NCBI GenBank assembly: GCA_036924085.1
Contig: JAVGWX010000005.1
Location: 39,565,164 to 39,629,163 of the forward strand
DNA length: 64,000 nt
Direction of reading: 5' to 3'
DNA from: Ariolimax columbianus
Lineage: Eukaryota; Mollusca; Gastropoda; Stylommatophora; Arionidae
The translations under genes were made by a program, and so were the position numbers. Shown piece after piece: positions 1 to 9,895 of this stretch. The notes beneath the pieces are model-generated. The model searched no databases and was not told where the DNA came from. It saw nothing but the letters and a program-made list of their open reading frames with translations. Within the stretch, counting starts at the first letter, position 1; the number at the start of each line of letters is the position of its first letter.

Positions 1-3000
1 GGTGGGGGTTTTCATGAGTTGTTTAGTGGTAGGGGTTTTCGTGTGTTGTTTAGTGGTGAAGTTTACCTGTGGTCTTCAAGGTTTGAAGTTTTCTTTTGTT
101 GTTTAGTTGAAATTAGTTTTCTTGTGTTGTTTAGTGGTGGTGTTTTTTTGTGTTCTTTATTTGTAGGTGTATTCTTGTGTTGTTTAGTGGTAGGTTATTT
201 TTTGTGTTGTTTAATGTTAGGGTTTTTTGTGTTGTTCAGTTGTAGGTTTTTTTTGTGTTCTTTAGTGGTAGGAATTTTCGTGTGTTGTTTAGTGGTAGAG
301 ATTTTCTTGTGTTGTTTAGTGGTAGAGTTTTCGTGTGTTGTTTAGTGTAAATAAGTTTTCTTGTTTTGCTTAGTGGTAAGGGTTTTCTTTTGTTATTTAG
401 TGGTAGGGTTTTTCTTGTGTTGTTTAGTGGTGGGGGTTTTCATGCGTTGTTTAGTGGTAGGGGTTTTCGTGTGTTGTTTAGTGGTGAGGTTTACCGGTGG
501 TCTTTAAGGTTTGAGGTTTTATTTTGTTGTTTAGTGGAAATGAGTTTTCTTGTGTTGTTTAGTGGTAGGTTTTGTTGTGTTGTTTAGTGTTAGGGTTTTT
601 TTGTGTTGTTTAGTTGTAGGGGTTTTCTTGTGTTGTTTAGTGGTAGAAGTTTTCGTATGTTGTTTAGTGAAAATAAGTTTTCTTGTGTTGTTTAGTGGTG
701 GTGTTTTTTTGTGTTGTTTATTTGTAGGTTTTTTCTTGTGTTGTTTAGTGGTAGGTTATTTTTTGTGTTGTTTAGTGTTAGGGTTTTTTGTGTTGTTTAG
801 TTGTAGGGGTTTTCTTGTGTTGTTTAGTGGTAGGAATTTTCGTGTGTTGTTTAGTGGTAGAGGTTTTCTTGTGTTGTTTATTGGTAGGAGTTTTCGTGTG
901 TTGTTTAGTGTAAATAAGTTTTCTTGTTTTGTTTAGTGGTAAGGGGTTTCTTGTGTTGTTTAGTGGTAGGGGTTTTTTGTGTTGTTTAGTGGTTGGAGTT
1001 TATGTTGTTTAGTGGTAGGGGTTTTCTTGTGTTGTTTAGTGTTAGGGGTTTTCTTGTGTTGTTTAGTGGTGGGGGTTTTCATGAGTTGTTTAGTGGTAGG
1101 GGTTTTCGTGTGTTGTTTAGTGGTGAAGTTTACCTGTGGTCTTCAAGGTTTGAAGTTTTCTTTTGTTGTTTAGTGGAAATTAGTTTTCTTGTGTTGTTTA
1201 GTGGTGGTGTTTTTTTGTGTTGTTTATTTGTAGGTGTTTTCTTGTGTTGTTTAGTGGTAGGTTATTTTTTGTGTTGTTTAGAGTTAGGGTTTTTTGTGTT
1301 GTTCAGTTGTAGGTTTTTTTTGTGTTGTTTAGTGGTAGGAATTTTCGTGTGTTGTTTAGTGGTAGAGATTTTCTTGTGTTGTTTAGTGGTAGAGTTTTCG
1401 TGTGTTGTTTAGTGTAAAAAGGTTTTCTTGTTTTGCTTAGTGGTAAGGGTTTTCTTTTGTTATTTAGTGGTAGGGTTTTTCTTGTGTTATTTAGTGGTAG
1501 GGGTTTTCGTGTGTTGTTTAGTGGTGAGGTTTACCGGTGGTCTTTAAGATTTGAGGTTTTATTTTGTTGTTTAGTGGAAATGAGTTTTCTTGTGTTGTTT
1601 AGTGGTAGGTTTTGTTGTGTTGTTTAGTGTTAGGGTTTTTTTGTGTTGTTTAGTTGTAGGGGTTTTCTTGTGTTGTTTAGTGGTAGAAGTTTTCGTATGT
1701 TGTTTAGTGAAAAGTTTTCTTGTGTTGTTTAGTGGTGGTGTTTTTTTGTGTTGTTTTTTTGTAGGTGTTTTCTTGTGTTGTTTAGTGGTAGGTTATTTTT
1801 TTTGTTTGTTTAGTGTTAGGTGTTTTTGTGTTGTTCAGTTGTAGGTTTTTTTTGTGTTGTTTAGTGGTAGGAATTTTCGTGTATTGTTTAGTGGTAGAGA
1901 TTTTCTTGTTTTGTTTAGTGGTAGAGTTTTCGTGTGTTGTTTAGTGTAAATAAGTTTTCTTGTTTTGCTTAGTGGTAAGGGTTTTCTTTTGTTATTTAGT
2001 GGTAGGGTTTTTCTTGTGTTGTTTAGTGGTGGGGGTTTTCATGCGTTGTTTAGTGGTAGGGGTTTTCGTGTGTTGTTTAGTGGTGAGGTTTACCTGTGGT
2101 CTTTAAGGTTTGAGGTTTTATTTTGTTGTTTAGTGGAAATGAGTTTTCTTGTGTTGTTTAGTGGTAGGTTTTGTTGTGATGTTTAGTGTTAGGGTTTTTT
2201 TGTGTTGTTTAGTTGTAGGGGTTTTCTTGTGTTGTTTAGTGGTAGAAGTTTTCGTATGTTGTTTAGTAAAAATAAGTTTTCTTGTTTTGTTTAGTGGTAG
2301 AGGTTTTCTTGTGTTGTTTAGTGGTGGGGGTTTTCATGAGTTGTTTAGTGGTAGGGGTTTTCGTGTGTTGTTTAGTGGTGAAGTTTACCTGTGGTCTTCA
2401 AGGTTTGAAGTTTTCTTTTGTTGTTTAGTGGAAATTAGTTTTCTTGTGTTGTTTAGTGGTGGTGTTTTTTTGTGTTGTTTATTTGTAGGTGTTTTCTTGT
2501 GTTGTTTAGTGGTAGGTTATTTTTTGTGTTGTTTAGAGTTAGGGTTTTTTTTGTTGTTCAGTTGTAGGTTTTTTTTGTGTTGTTTAGTGGTAGGAATTTT
2601 CGTGTGTTGTTTAGTGGTAGAGATTTTCTTGTGTTGTTTAGTGGTAGAGTTTTCGTGTGTTGTTTAGTGTAAAAAGGTTTTCTTGTTTTGCTTAGTGGTA
2701 AGGGTTTTCTTTTGTTATTTAGTGGTAGGGTTTTTCTTGTGTTGTTTAGTGGTAGGGGTTTTCGTGTTTTGTTTAGTGGTGAGGTTTACCGGTGGTCTTT
2801 AAGGTTTGAGGTTTTATTTTGTTGTTTAGTGGAAATGAGTTTTCTTGTGTTGTTTAGTGGTAGGTTTTGTAGTGTTGTTTAGTGTTAGGGTTTTTTTGTG
2901 TTGTTTAGTTGTAGGGGTTTTCTTGAGTTGTTTAGTGGTAGAAGTTTTCGTATGTTGTTTAGTGAAAAGTTTTCTTGTGTTGTTTAGTGGTGGTGTTTTT

Positions 3001-6000
3001 TTGTGTTGTTTATTTGTAGGTGTTTTCTTGTGTTGTTTAGTGGTAGGTTATTTTTTGTGTTGTTTAGTGTTAGGGGTTTTTGTGTTGTTCAGTTGTAGGT
3101 TTTTTTTGTGTTGTTTAGTGGTAGGAATTTTAGTGTATTGTTTACTGGAAGAGATTTTCTTGTGTTGTTTAGTGGTAGAGTTTTCGTGTGTTGTTTAGTG
3201 TAAATAAGTTTTCTTGTTTTGCTTAGTGGTAAGGGTTTTCTTTTGTTATTTAGTGGTAGGGTTTTTCTTGTGTTGTTTAGTGGTGGGGGTTTTCATGCGT
3301 TGTTTAGTGGTAGGGGTTTTCGTGTGTTGTTTAGTGGTGAGGTTTACCGGTGGTCTTTAAGGTTTGAGGTTTTATTTTGTTGTTTAGTGGAAATGAGTTT
3401 TCTTGTGTTGTTTAGTGGTAGGTTTTGTAGTGTTGTTTAGTGTTAGGGTTTTTTTGTGTTGTTTAGTTGTAGGGGTTTTCTTGAGTTGTTTAGTGGTAGA
3501 ACTTTTCGTATGTTGTTTAGTGAAAAGTTTTCTTGTGTTGTTTAGTGGTGGTGTTTTTTTGTGTTGTTTATTTGTAGGTGTTTTCTTGTGTTGTTTAGTG
3601 GTAGGTTATTTTTTGTGTTGTTTAGTGTTAGGGGTTTTTGTGTTGTTCAGTTGTAGGTTTTTTTTGTGTTGTTTAGTGGTAGGAATTTTAGTGTATTGTT
3701 TACTGGAAGAGATTTTCTTGTGTTGTTTAGTGGTAGAGTTTTCGTGTGTTGTTTAGTGTAAATAAGTTTTCTTGTTTTGCTTAGTGGTAAGGGTTTTCTT
3801 TTGTTATTTAGTGGTAGGGTTTTTCTTGTGTTGTTTAGTGGTGGGGGTTTTCATGCGTTGTTTAGTGGTAGGGGTTTTCGTGTGTTGTTTAGTGGTGAGG
3901 TTTACCTGTGGTCTTTAAGGTTTGAGGTTTTATTTTGTTGTTTAGTGGAAATGAGTTTTCTTGTGTTGTTTAGTGGTAGGTTTTGTTGTGATGTTTAGTG
4001 TTAGGGTTTTTTTGTGTTGTTTAGTTGTAGGGGTTTTCTTGTGTTGTTTAGTGGTAGAAGTTTTCGTATGTTGTTTAGTGAAAATAAGTTTTCTTGTTTT
4101 GTTTAGTGGTAGAGGTTTCCTTGTGTTATTTAGTGGTAGGGTTTTTCTTGTGTTGTTTAGTGGTGGGGGTTTTCATGCGTTGTTTAGTGGTAGGGGTTTT
4201 CGTGTGTTGTTTAGTGGTGAGGTTTACCGGTGGTCTTTAAGGTTTGAGGTTTTATTTTGTTGTTTAGTGGAAATGAGTTTTCTTGTGTTGTTTAGTGGTA
4301 GGTTTTGTTGTGTTGTTTAGTGTTAGGGTTTTTTTGTGTTGTTTATTTGTAGGGGTTTTCTTGTGTTGTTTAGTGGTAGAAGTTTTCGTATGTTGTTTAG
4401 TGAAAATAAGTTTTCTTGGGTTATTTAGTGGTGGTGTTTTTTTGTGTTGTTTATTTGTAGGTGTTTTCTTGTGTTGTTTAGTGGTAGGTTATTTTTTGTG
4501 TTGTTTAGTGTTAGGGTTTTTTGTGTTGTTTAGTTGTAGGGGTTTTCTTGTGTTGTTTAGTGGTAGGAATTTTCGTGTGTTGTTTAGTGGTAGAGGTTTT
4601 CTTGTGTTGTTTATTGGTAGGAGTTTTCGTGTGTTGTTTAGTGTAAATAAGTTTTCTTGTTTTGTTTAGTGGTAAGGGGTTTCTTGTGTTGTTTAGTGGT
4701 AGGGGTTTTTTGTGTTGTTTAGTGGTTGGAGTTTATGTTGTTTAGTGGTAGGGGTTTTCTTGTGTTGTTTAGTGGTAGGGGTTTTCTTGTGTTGTTTAGT
4801 GGTGGGGGTTTTTATGAGTTGTTTAGTGGTAGGGGTTTTCGTGTGTTGTTTAGTGGTTAAGTTTACCTGTGGTCTTCAAGGTTTGAAGTTTTCTTTTGTT
4901 GTTTAGTGGAAATTAGTTTTCTTGTGTTGTTTAGTGGTGGTGTTTTTTTGTGTTGTTTATTTGTAGGTGTTTTCTTGTGTTGTTTAGTGGTAGGTTATTT
5001 TTTGTGTTGTTTAGAGTTAGAGTTTTTTGTGTTGTTTAGTTGTAGGTTTTTTTTGTGTCGTTTAGTGGTAGGAATTTTCGTGTGTTGTTTAGTGGTAGAG
5101 ATTTTCTTGTGTTGTTTAGTGGTAGAGTTTTCGTGTGTTGTTTAGTGTAAAAAGGTTTTCTTGTTTTGCTTAGTGGTAAGGGTTTTCTTTTGTTATTTAG
5201 TGGTAGGGTTTTTCTTGTGTTGTTTAGTGGTAGGGGTTTTCGTGTGTTATTTAGTGGTGAGGTTTAGCGGTGGTCTTTAAGGTTTGAGGTTTTATTTTGT
5301 TGTTTAGTGGAAATGCGTTTTCTTGTGTTGTTTAGTGGTAGGTTTTGTTGTGTTGTTTAGTGTTAGGGTTTTTTTGTGTTGTTTAGTTGTAGGGGTTTTC
5401 TTGTGTTGTTTAGTGGTAGAAGTTTTCGTATGTTGTTTAGTGAAAAGTTTTCATGTGTTGTTTAGTGGTGGTGTTTTTTTGTGTTGTTTATTTGTAGGTG
5501 TTTTCTTGTGTTGTTTAGTGGTAGGTTATTTTTTGTGTTGTTTAGTGTTAGGGGTTTTTGTGTTGTTCGGTTGTAGGTTTTTTTGTGTTGTTTAGTGGTA
5601 GGAATTTTCGTGTGTTGTTTAGTGGTAGAGATTTTCTTGTGTTGTTTAGTGGTAGAGTTTTCGTGTGTTGTTTAGTGTAAATAAGTTTTCTTGTTTTGCT
5701 TAGTGGTAAGGGTTTTCTTTTGTTATTTAGTGGTAGGGTTTTTCTTGTGTTGTTTAGTGGTGGGGGTTTTCATGCGTTGTTTAGTGGTAGGGGTTTTCGT
5801 GTGTTGTTTAGTGGTGAGGTTTACCTGTGGTCTTTAAGGTTTGAGGTTTTATTTTGTTGTTTAGTGGAAATGAGTTTTCTTGTGTTGTTTAGTGGTAGGT
5901 TTTTTTGTGATGTTTAGTGTTAGGGTTTTTTTTGTGTTGTTTAGTTGTAGGGGTTTTCTTGTGTTGTTTAGTGGTAGAAGTTTCCTTGTGTTGTTTAGTG

Positions 6001-6110
6001 GTGAAGTTTACTTGTGGTCTTCAAGGGTTGAGGTTTTATTTTATATTGTAGTGCAAATGAGTTTTCTTATTTTATTTAGTGCTAAATATTTACTTGCTGT
6101 GTTTATGCGT
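1..6110 (+). repeat. 27-bp G/T-rich satellite array with higher-order structure
   Basis: The stretch consists of degenerate 27-bp monomers built around AGTGGTAGGGG followed by a T-run and TTGTGTTGTTT. The plus strand is almost free of C and poor in A, so strand asymmetry is extreme. Because 27 is a multiple of three, several frames stay open for 60-170 codons and read as 9-residue peptides such as VLFSGRGFL; these are by-products of the period. Monomers combine into longer units of about 531-558 bp. The array begins before the window. No promoter, splice signal or codon bias supports a gene. Confidence 0.95.
3219..3776 (+). repeat. Representative 558-bp higher-order repeat unit
   Basis: This unit starts at a diagnostic variant (TTTTGCTTAGTGGTAAGGG) that recurs near 366, 1433, 1965, 2688, 3219, 3777, 5164 and 5696. 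Spacings of 531-532 and 558 bp differ by one 27-bp monomer, the variant reading GGGGGTTTTCATGCG. Units at 2688-3218 and 3219-3776 are almost identical apart from that monomer. This is the signature of unequal exchange between whole multimers. Confidence 0.85.
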
Positions 6111-6184
6111 TAAATATGTATGTTATTTAGTGAAAAGAGGTTTTCTGGTGTTGTTTAGGTGTAGAGGTTGTCTTGTGTTGTTTA

Positions 6185-7665
6185 TTTATTGATAATGGTT
6201 TTTTCAGTTGTTTTAGTGATAATTGGTTTTTTTCTGTAGTTTAGTGATAATGGGTTTTTTTCTGTTGTTTAGTGGTAATGGGTTTTTACTGTTGTTTTAG
6301 TGGTGATGGGTTTTTTCTGTTGTGTTAGTGAAAATGGTTTTTTTTGCTGTTGTTTAGTGGTAAGGGTTTTTTTCTGTTGTTTAGTGGTAATAGGTTTTTT
6401 CTGTAGTTTAGTGGTAATGGGTTTTTTCCTGTTGTTTTATTGGTAAAAGGTTTTTTCTGTTGTTTAGTGGTAATTGGTTTTTTCTGTTGTTTAGTGGTAA
6501 TGGGTTTTATCTGTTGTTTAGTGGTAATGGGTTTTTTCTGTTGTTTTGTGATAAAGGGTTTTTTCTTTTTTTTAGTGGTAATGGGTTTTTTCTGTTGTTT
6601 AGTGGTAATGGGTTTTTTCTGTTGTTTAGTGGTAATGGGTTTTTCTGTTGTTTAGTGGTAATGGGTTTTTTCTGTTGTTTTAGTGGTAATGGGTTTTTTC
6701 TGTTGTTTTAGTGGTAATGGATTTTTTCTGTTGTTTTAGTGGTAATGGGTTTTTTCTGTTGTTTTAGTGGTAATGGTTTTTTTGTTTCTTTTAGTGGTAA
6801 TGGGTTTTTTCTGTTGTTTTAGTGGTGATGTGTTTTTTCTGTTGTTTTAGTTGTGATGTGTTTTTTCTGTTGTTTTAGTGGTGATGGGTTTTTTCTGTTG
6901 TTTTAGTGGTGATGGGTTTTTTCTGTTGTTTTAGTGGTGATGGGTTTTTTCTGTGATTTTAGTGGTGATGGGTTTTTTCTGTTGTTTTAGTGGTGATGGG
7001 TTTTTTCTGTTCTTTTAGTGGTGATGGGTTTGTTCCGTTGTTTTAGTGGTGATGGGTTTGTTCTGTTGTTTTAGTGGTGAAGGGTTTGTTCTGTTGTTTT
7101 AGTGGTGATGGGTTTTTTCTGTTGTTTTAGTGGTGATGGGTTTTTTCTGTTGTTTTAGTGGTGATGGGTTTGTTCTGTAGTTTTAGTGGTGATGGGTTTA
7201 TTCTGTTGTTTTAGTGGTAATGGGTTTGTTCTGTTGCTTTAGTAGTGATGGGTCTTTTCTGCTGTTTTTGTGGTGATGGGTTTTTTCTGTTGTTTTAGTG
7301 GTGATGGGTTTGTTCTGTTGTTTCATTGGTGATGGGTTTGTTCTGTTGTTTTTGTGGTGATGGATTTTTTTCTGTTGTTTTAGTCGCGGTGATGGGTTTT
7401 TTCTGTTGTTTTAGTGGAAATGGGTTTTTTTCTGTTGTTCAGTGGTGATGGGTTTTTTCTGTTGTTTTAGAGTTAATTGGTTTTTCTGTTGTTTAGTGGT
7501 GAGTTTTTTTCTTTTGTTTTAGTGGTAATGAGTTTTTTCTGTGTTTTAGTGGTAATGGGTTTTTTCTGTTGTTTAGTGGTAATGGGTTTTTTCTGTTGTT
7601 TTAGTGGTGATGGGTTTTTTCTGTTGTTTAGTGATAAGGGGTTTTTTCTGTTGTTTTATTGGTGA
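6185..7665 (+). repeat. 28-bp G/T-rich satellite related to the upstream 27-bp array
   Basis: Monomers follow AGTGGTGATGGG, a run of T, then CTGTTGTTTT, with a period of 28 bp; variants with one T fewer are 27 bp and cluster in the left half. The monomer aligns along its length with the 27-bp satellite (shared AGTGGT, GGG, T-run and TGTTGTTT), so the two are sister families. About 75 bp of poorly matching, AT-richer monomers (6110-6185) separate them. No coding potential is credible. Confidence 0.93.
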
Positions 7666-8254
7666 AGGCGTTATTCCATAGAACGGGGTTCAGAATCACA
7701 ACGTACCACGTGTTACTCAGTTTGAAATCCCGGTAATGTTCTGGTATATCCGATTTTATTAGTCGACCCAGCTGTAAATCAATGACTGACGAAGACATTG
7801 GACCATTTTTTAATGGCCATGCTTTGGAGCTGGGGTAGTGTGGAGGAGGTGAGGTCGAAGGAGGGGTTGGGTTGTCGGCGACATGCAATGACGTCGGTTC
7901 GCTGAATCGTTTCACATTTCCAAAGAAGTATTCTCCAGTTCTATGTTGTGAAGGTTTTACGGTGTTGTCTGAAAGATGAGGGATTTTATTGTGTTGTTCA
8001 ATGCTGATGATTTCTTGTGTAGCTATGTTTGTGTTGTCAATTGTTATTGTTCTCTGTTGTCCGTTTCGTAGGTGCTATTGTCTTCTTGTTTATGAAGGTA
8101 AAACGGTATTTTATACAGTTATGCAAATATTTGGATTAGAGATAGTGTAACGGGCTGATATTGCGATGCTAATGAAGAAAGTTCGTAGAAAAGAGGAAGA
8201 CTCTGCGAATTACGATAATAATATTGAGACGAGCACCAATTGATATTCCTCAAT
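7666..8254. other. Unassigned sequence next to the satellite
   Basis: Ordinary mixed-composition sequence begins abruptly at 7666. A reverse-strand open frame of 95 codons (7628-7915) starts outside the satellite and ends inside it, and resembles nothing I recognise. Around 7935-8060, G/T-rich phrases such as TGTGTTGTTCAATG look like decayed satellite monomers. No gene is supported. Confidence 0.5.
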
Positions 8255-8762
8255 CACATGTGATGAAGACCACTCTCTTTGTTCTGGCGTGTGGACAGCC
8301 GTACCTCTTGCTGTGTCCGCTGAAATGGGTGACTTGCGCTGTGATTTGGATTAAAGTGAGGAAGAAACTGCGACTTTGTCAAATTCACTATCTGTTCCTG
8401 AGCTAGCCTTGGCTAGTGGCAAGATATTTATCAAGACGACTGATGATAGCACAGGATGTAGAATTATTCTCAGGGCTTACATCAGAAGTTTTTCTCGTAA
8501 ACGTTTATCCCGCAGGTGGCGGAGAGGGGATATCATCTATCATTGTGTGTCGTGCCTTTCCCACAACCGCAAGAGGTCGTAAGGGCATCACTCAGCGTGT
8601 GATTGAGTTGGGCATCTCTACCGGGCTGTGTTCTAGTCCATTATAGTCATGTCTAAATTTCACACACGAAAACCGACACCTGTTTGCATCTAGGGAGAAG
8701 GAAGCAAATGTCGTGAAGTTTAGTCATGTGACTAGGCCGTGAAATACGACACATGTTTAACC

Positions 8763-8774
8763 GTATTGCTATTC
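8763..8774. repeat. Target-site duplication (left) of LINE 8775-9675
   Basis: GTATTGCTATTC here recurs exactly at 9676-9687 on the other side of the insertion. Confidence 0.9.
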
Positions 8775-9675
8775 TTCTTCTGCGTACACAGTCAGACAGT
8801 AACCATTATTTTTTCGAACAAAGCGGCTGTCATCCTGCGGCTCTCGCCACTGCCATAGAGCTTGTCTTGCAGTTCCACTGGTAATGGCCACATCTGCTCT
8901 CTCTGATCCTCGTATGTCGGGCAGTTCTGCAGCAGATGTTCAGTGGTCATTTTACCAGTACCGCACGGGCATTCGTCGGTACACCCTATCTTCAATTTGT
9001 TGAATAGGTGGTACCTCAGTCTGTTGTGGCCAGTGCGAAGTCTGAAGACAACAACCTGCTCTCTTCGGTTCAACTGGTAATAGGCATCGTTTTTGGTTTA
9101 ACCAGTATGTTCGGTTTCCCATTTGGTCATGTATCTGGCTTTGATAAGCCGTTTTGACTCTTCGTACGTCATACTGGTATCTGTTTGTGGTAGTCTTGCA
9201 CCTTCTTTTGCCAGTCTGTCTGCCTCCTCGTTGCCTTGGATGTTGCAGTGTGACGGGACCTACTGTACCACTACCCTTTTTGGTGCGGACTGCTGGCACA
9301 GTTTGCAGAGTGCTGCTCTTAAGTCATTAAGCTCAGTGTTTTTCTGGCTTTTTAGCGCTGTGACTACGGCGAGAGCATCTGTCAGCAGGACTATATGGCT
9401 CTCATTTTCACTGTGTGTCACCATTTCTTCCACTGCCGCCCTCAGTGCCTCTGCCTCCGCTCTGAAATTGCTTGTGTACTTACCAGTAGCGAATGACAGT
9501 GTTATTTTTCTGCCATTTGGTAGGTTCAGGAATGCTCCTGCCCCTCCGTTCTGTGTAGTGTTTGTTACAGAACCGTCGGTGTATGCATGGGTCCAGTCCA
9601 TGCTTGGGTAGCTTTTCGTTATGAAGCTTAGGGTAGTGTCTCTCCTTTCTTTTTCAGTCTGGCAGTTTTTGTTTG
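8775..9675 (-). mobile_element. 5'-truncated I-like LINE, RNase H and 3' end only
   Basis: The element lies on the reverse strand: its 3' tail (GAA repeats, seen here as TTCTTCTGCG) is at the left. It keeps only the last third of the element, starting just upstream of the RNase H domain. It interrupts dispersed repeat R1 and is flanked by a perfect 12-bp target duplication, so it inserted by target-primed reverse transcription. It is nearly identical to the matching parts of 11850-14438 and 54320-56001, which implies recent activity of the family. Confidence 0.92.
8792..9675 (-). pseudogene. I-like LINE RNase H and C-terminal domain, broken
   Basis: The reading frame encodes the RNase H region (WTHAYTDGSV, SNFRAEAEALRAA, HIVLLTDALAVV) and the C-terminal tail with a CxC...H...C cluster (ECPCGTGKM, TEHLLQNC). 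RNase H of I-superfamily LINEs removes the RNA template during reverse transcription. Two nonsense codons break the frame: a TAG replacing the Trp after RVVVQ (9260-9262) and a TAA after the EHTG motif near 9097. Both are absent from the sister copy at 54343-56001. With no endonuclease or RT the copy is dead on arrival. The two nonsense codons suggest it is somewhat older than 54320-56001. Confidence 0.9.
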
Positions 9676-9687
9676 GTATTGCTATTC
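9676..9687. repeat. Target-site duplication (right) of LINE 8775-9675
   Basis: GTATTGCTATTC is identical to 8763-8774. LINE homology stops at 9675: the sister copy continues GCAATACC where this one reads GTATTGC. Confidence 0.9.
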
Positions 9688-9895
9688 AAATAGCTGATGT
9701 CCAACCCAAGATAATCGAAATGAAGAAATCACAAAAAAACGAACGAATTAACCAGTCAAAATGGAAAACAACAACACGTTTCCGTGAACAGAAGTGTAAG
9801 CTGTCGACTAATGTGAATTCCAGATAAATCCGTGGTCTTTCGGCATCCATAATGAACTAAAAAAGCAGAGCAATGTAGACCAGCAGTGATTAATG

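Larger units (their letters stand above)
8255..9895 (+). repeat. Dispersed repeat family R1, copy 1 (split by a LINE)
   Basis: The pieces 8255-8762 and 9688-9895 together align with 49694-50383, which is continuous. Shared phrases include GTGGACAG, CTTGCTGTGTCCGCTGAAAT, GGATTAAAGTGAGGAAGAAA and, at the far end, GGCATCCATAATGA. The 901 bp between the pieces are a LINE insertion absent from the second copy, so that copy acts as an empty site. The family is unrecognised; short open frames inside are not conserved between copies, so it is probably non-coding or a dead element. Confidence 0.8.

Noticed and set aside
1..6113. Many open frames of 60-170 codons encoding Leu/Phe/Val/Cys-rich peptides
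   Set aside because: They arise because the 27-bp period keeps frames open; they tile in several frames, end at random variants and have no start or splice context.
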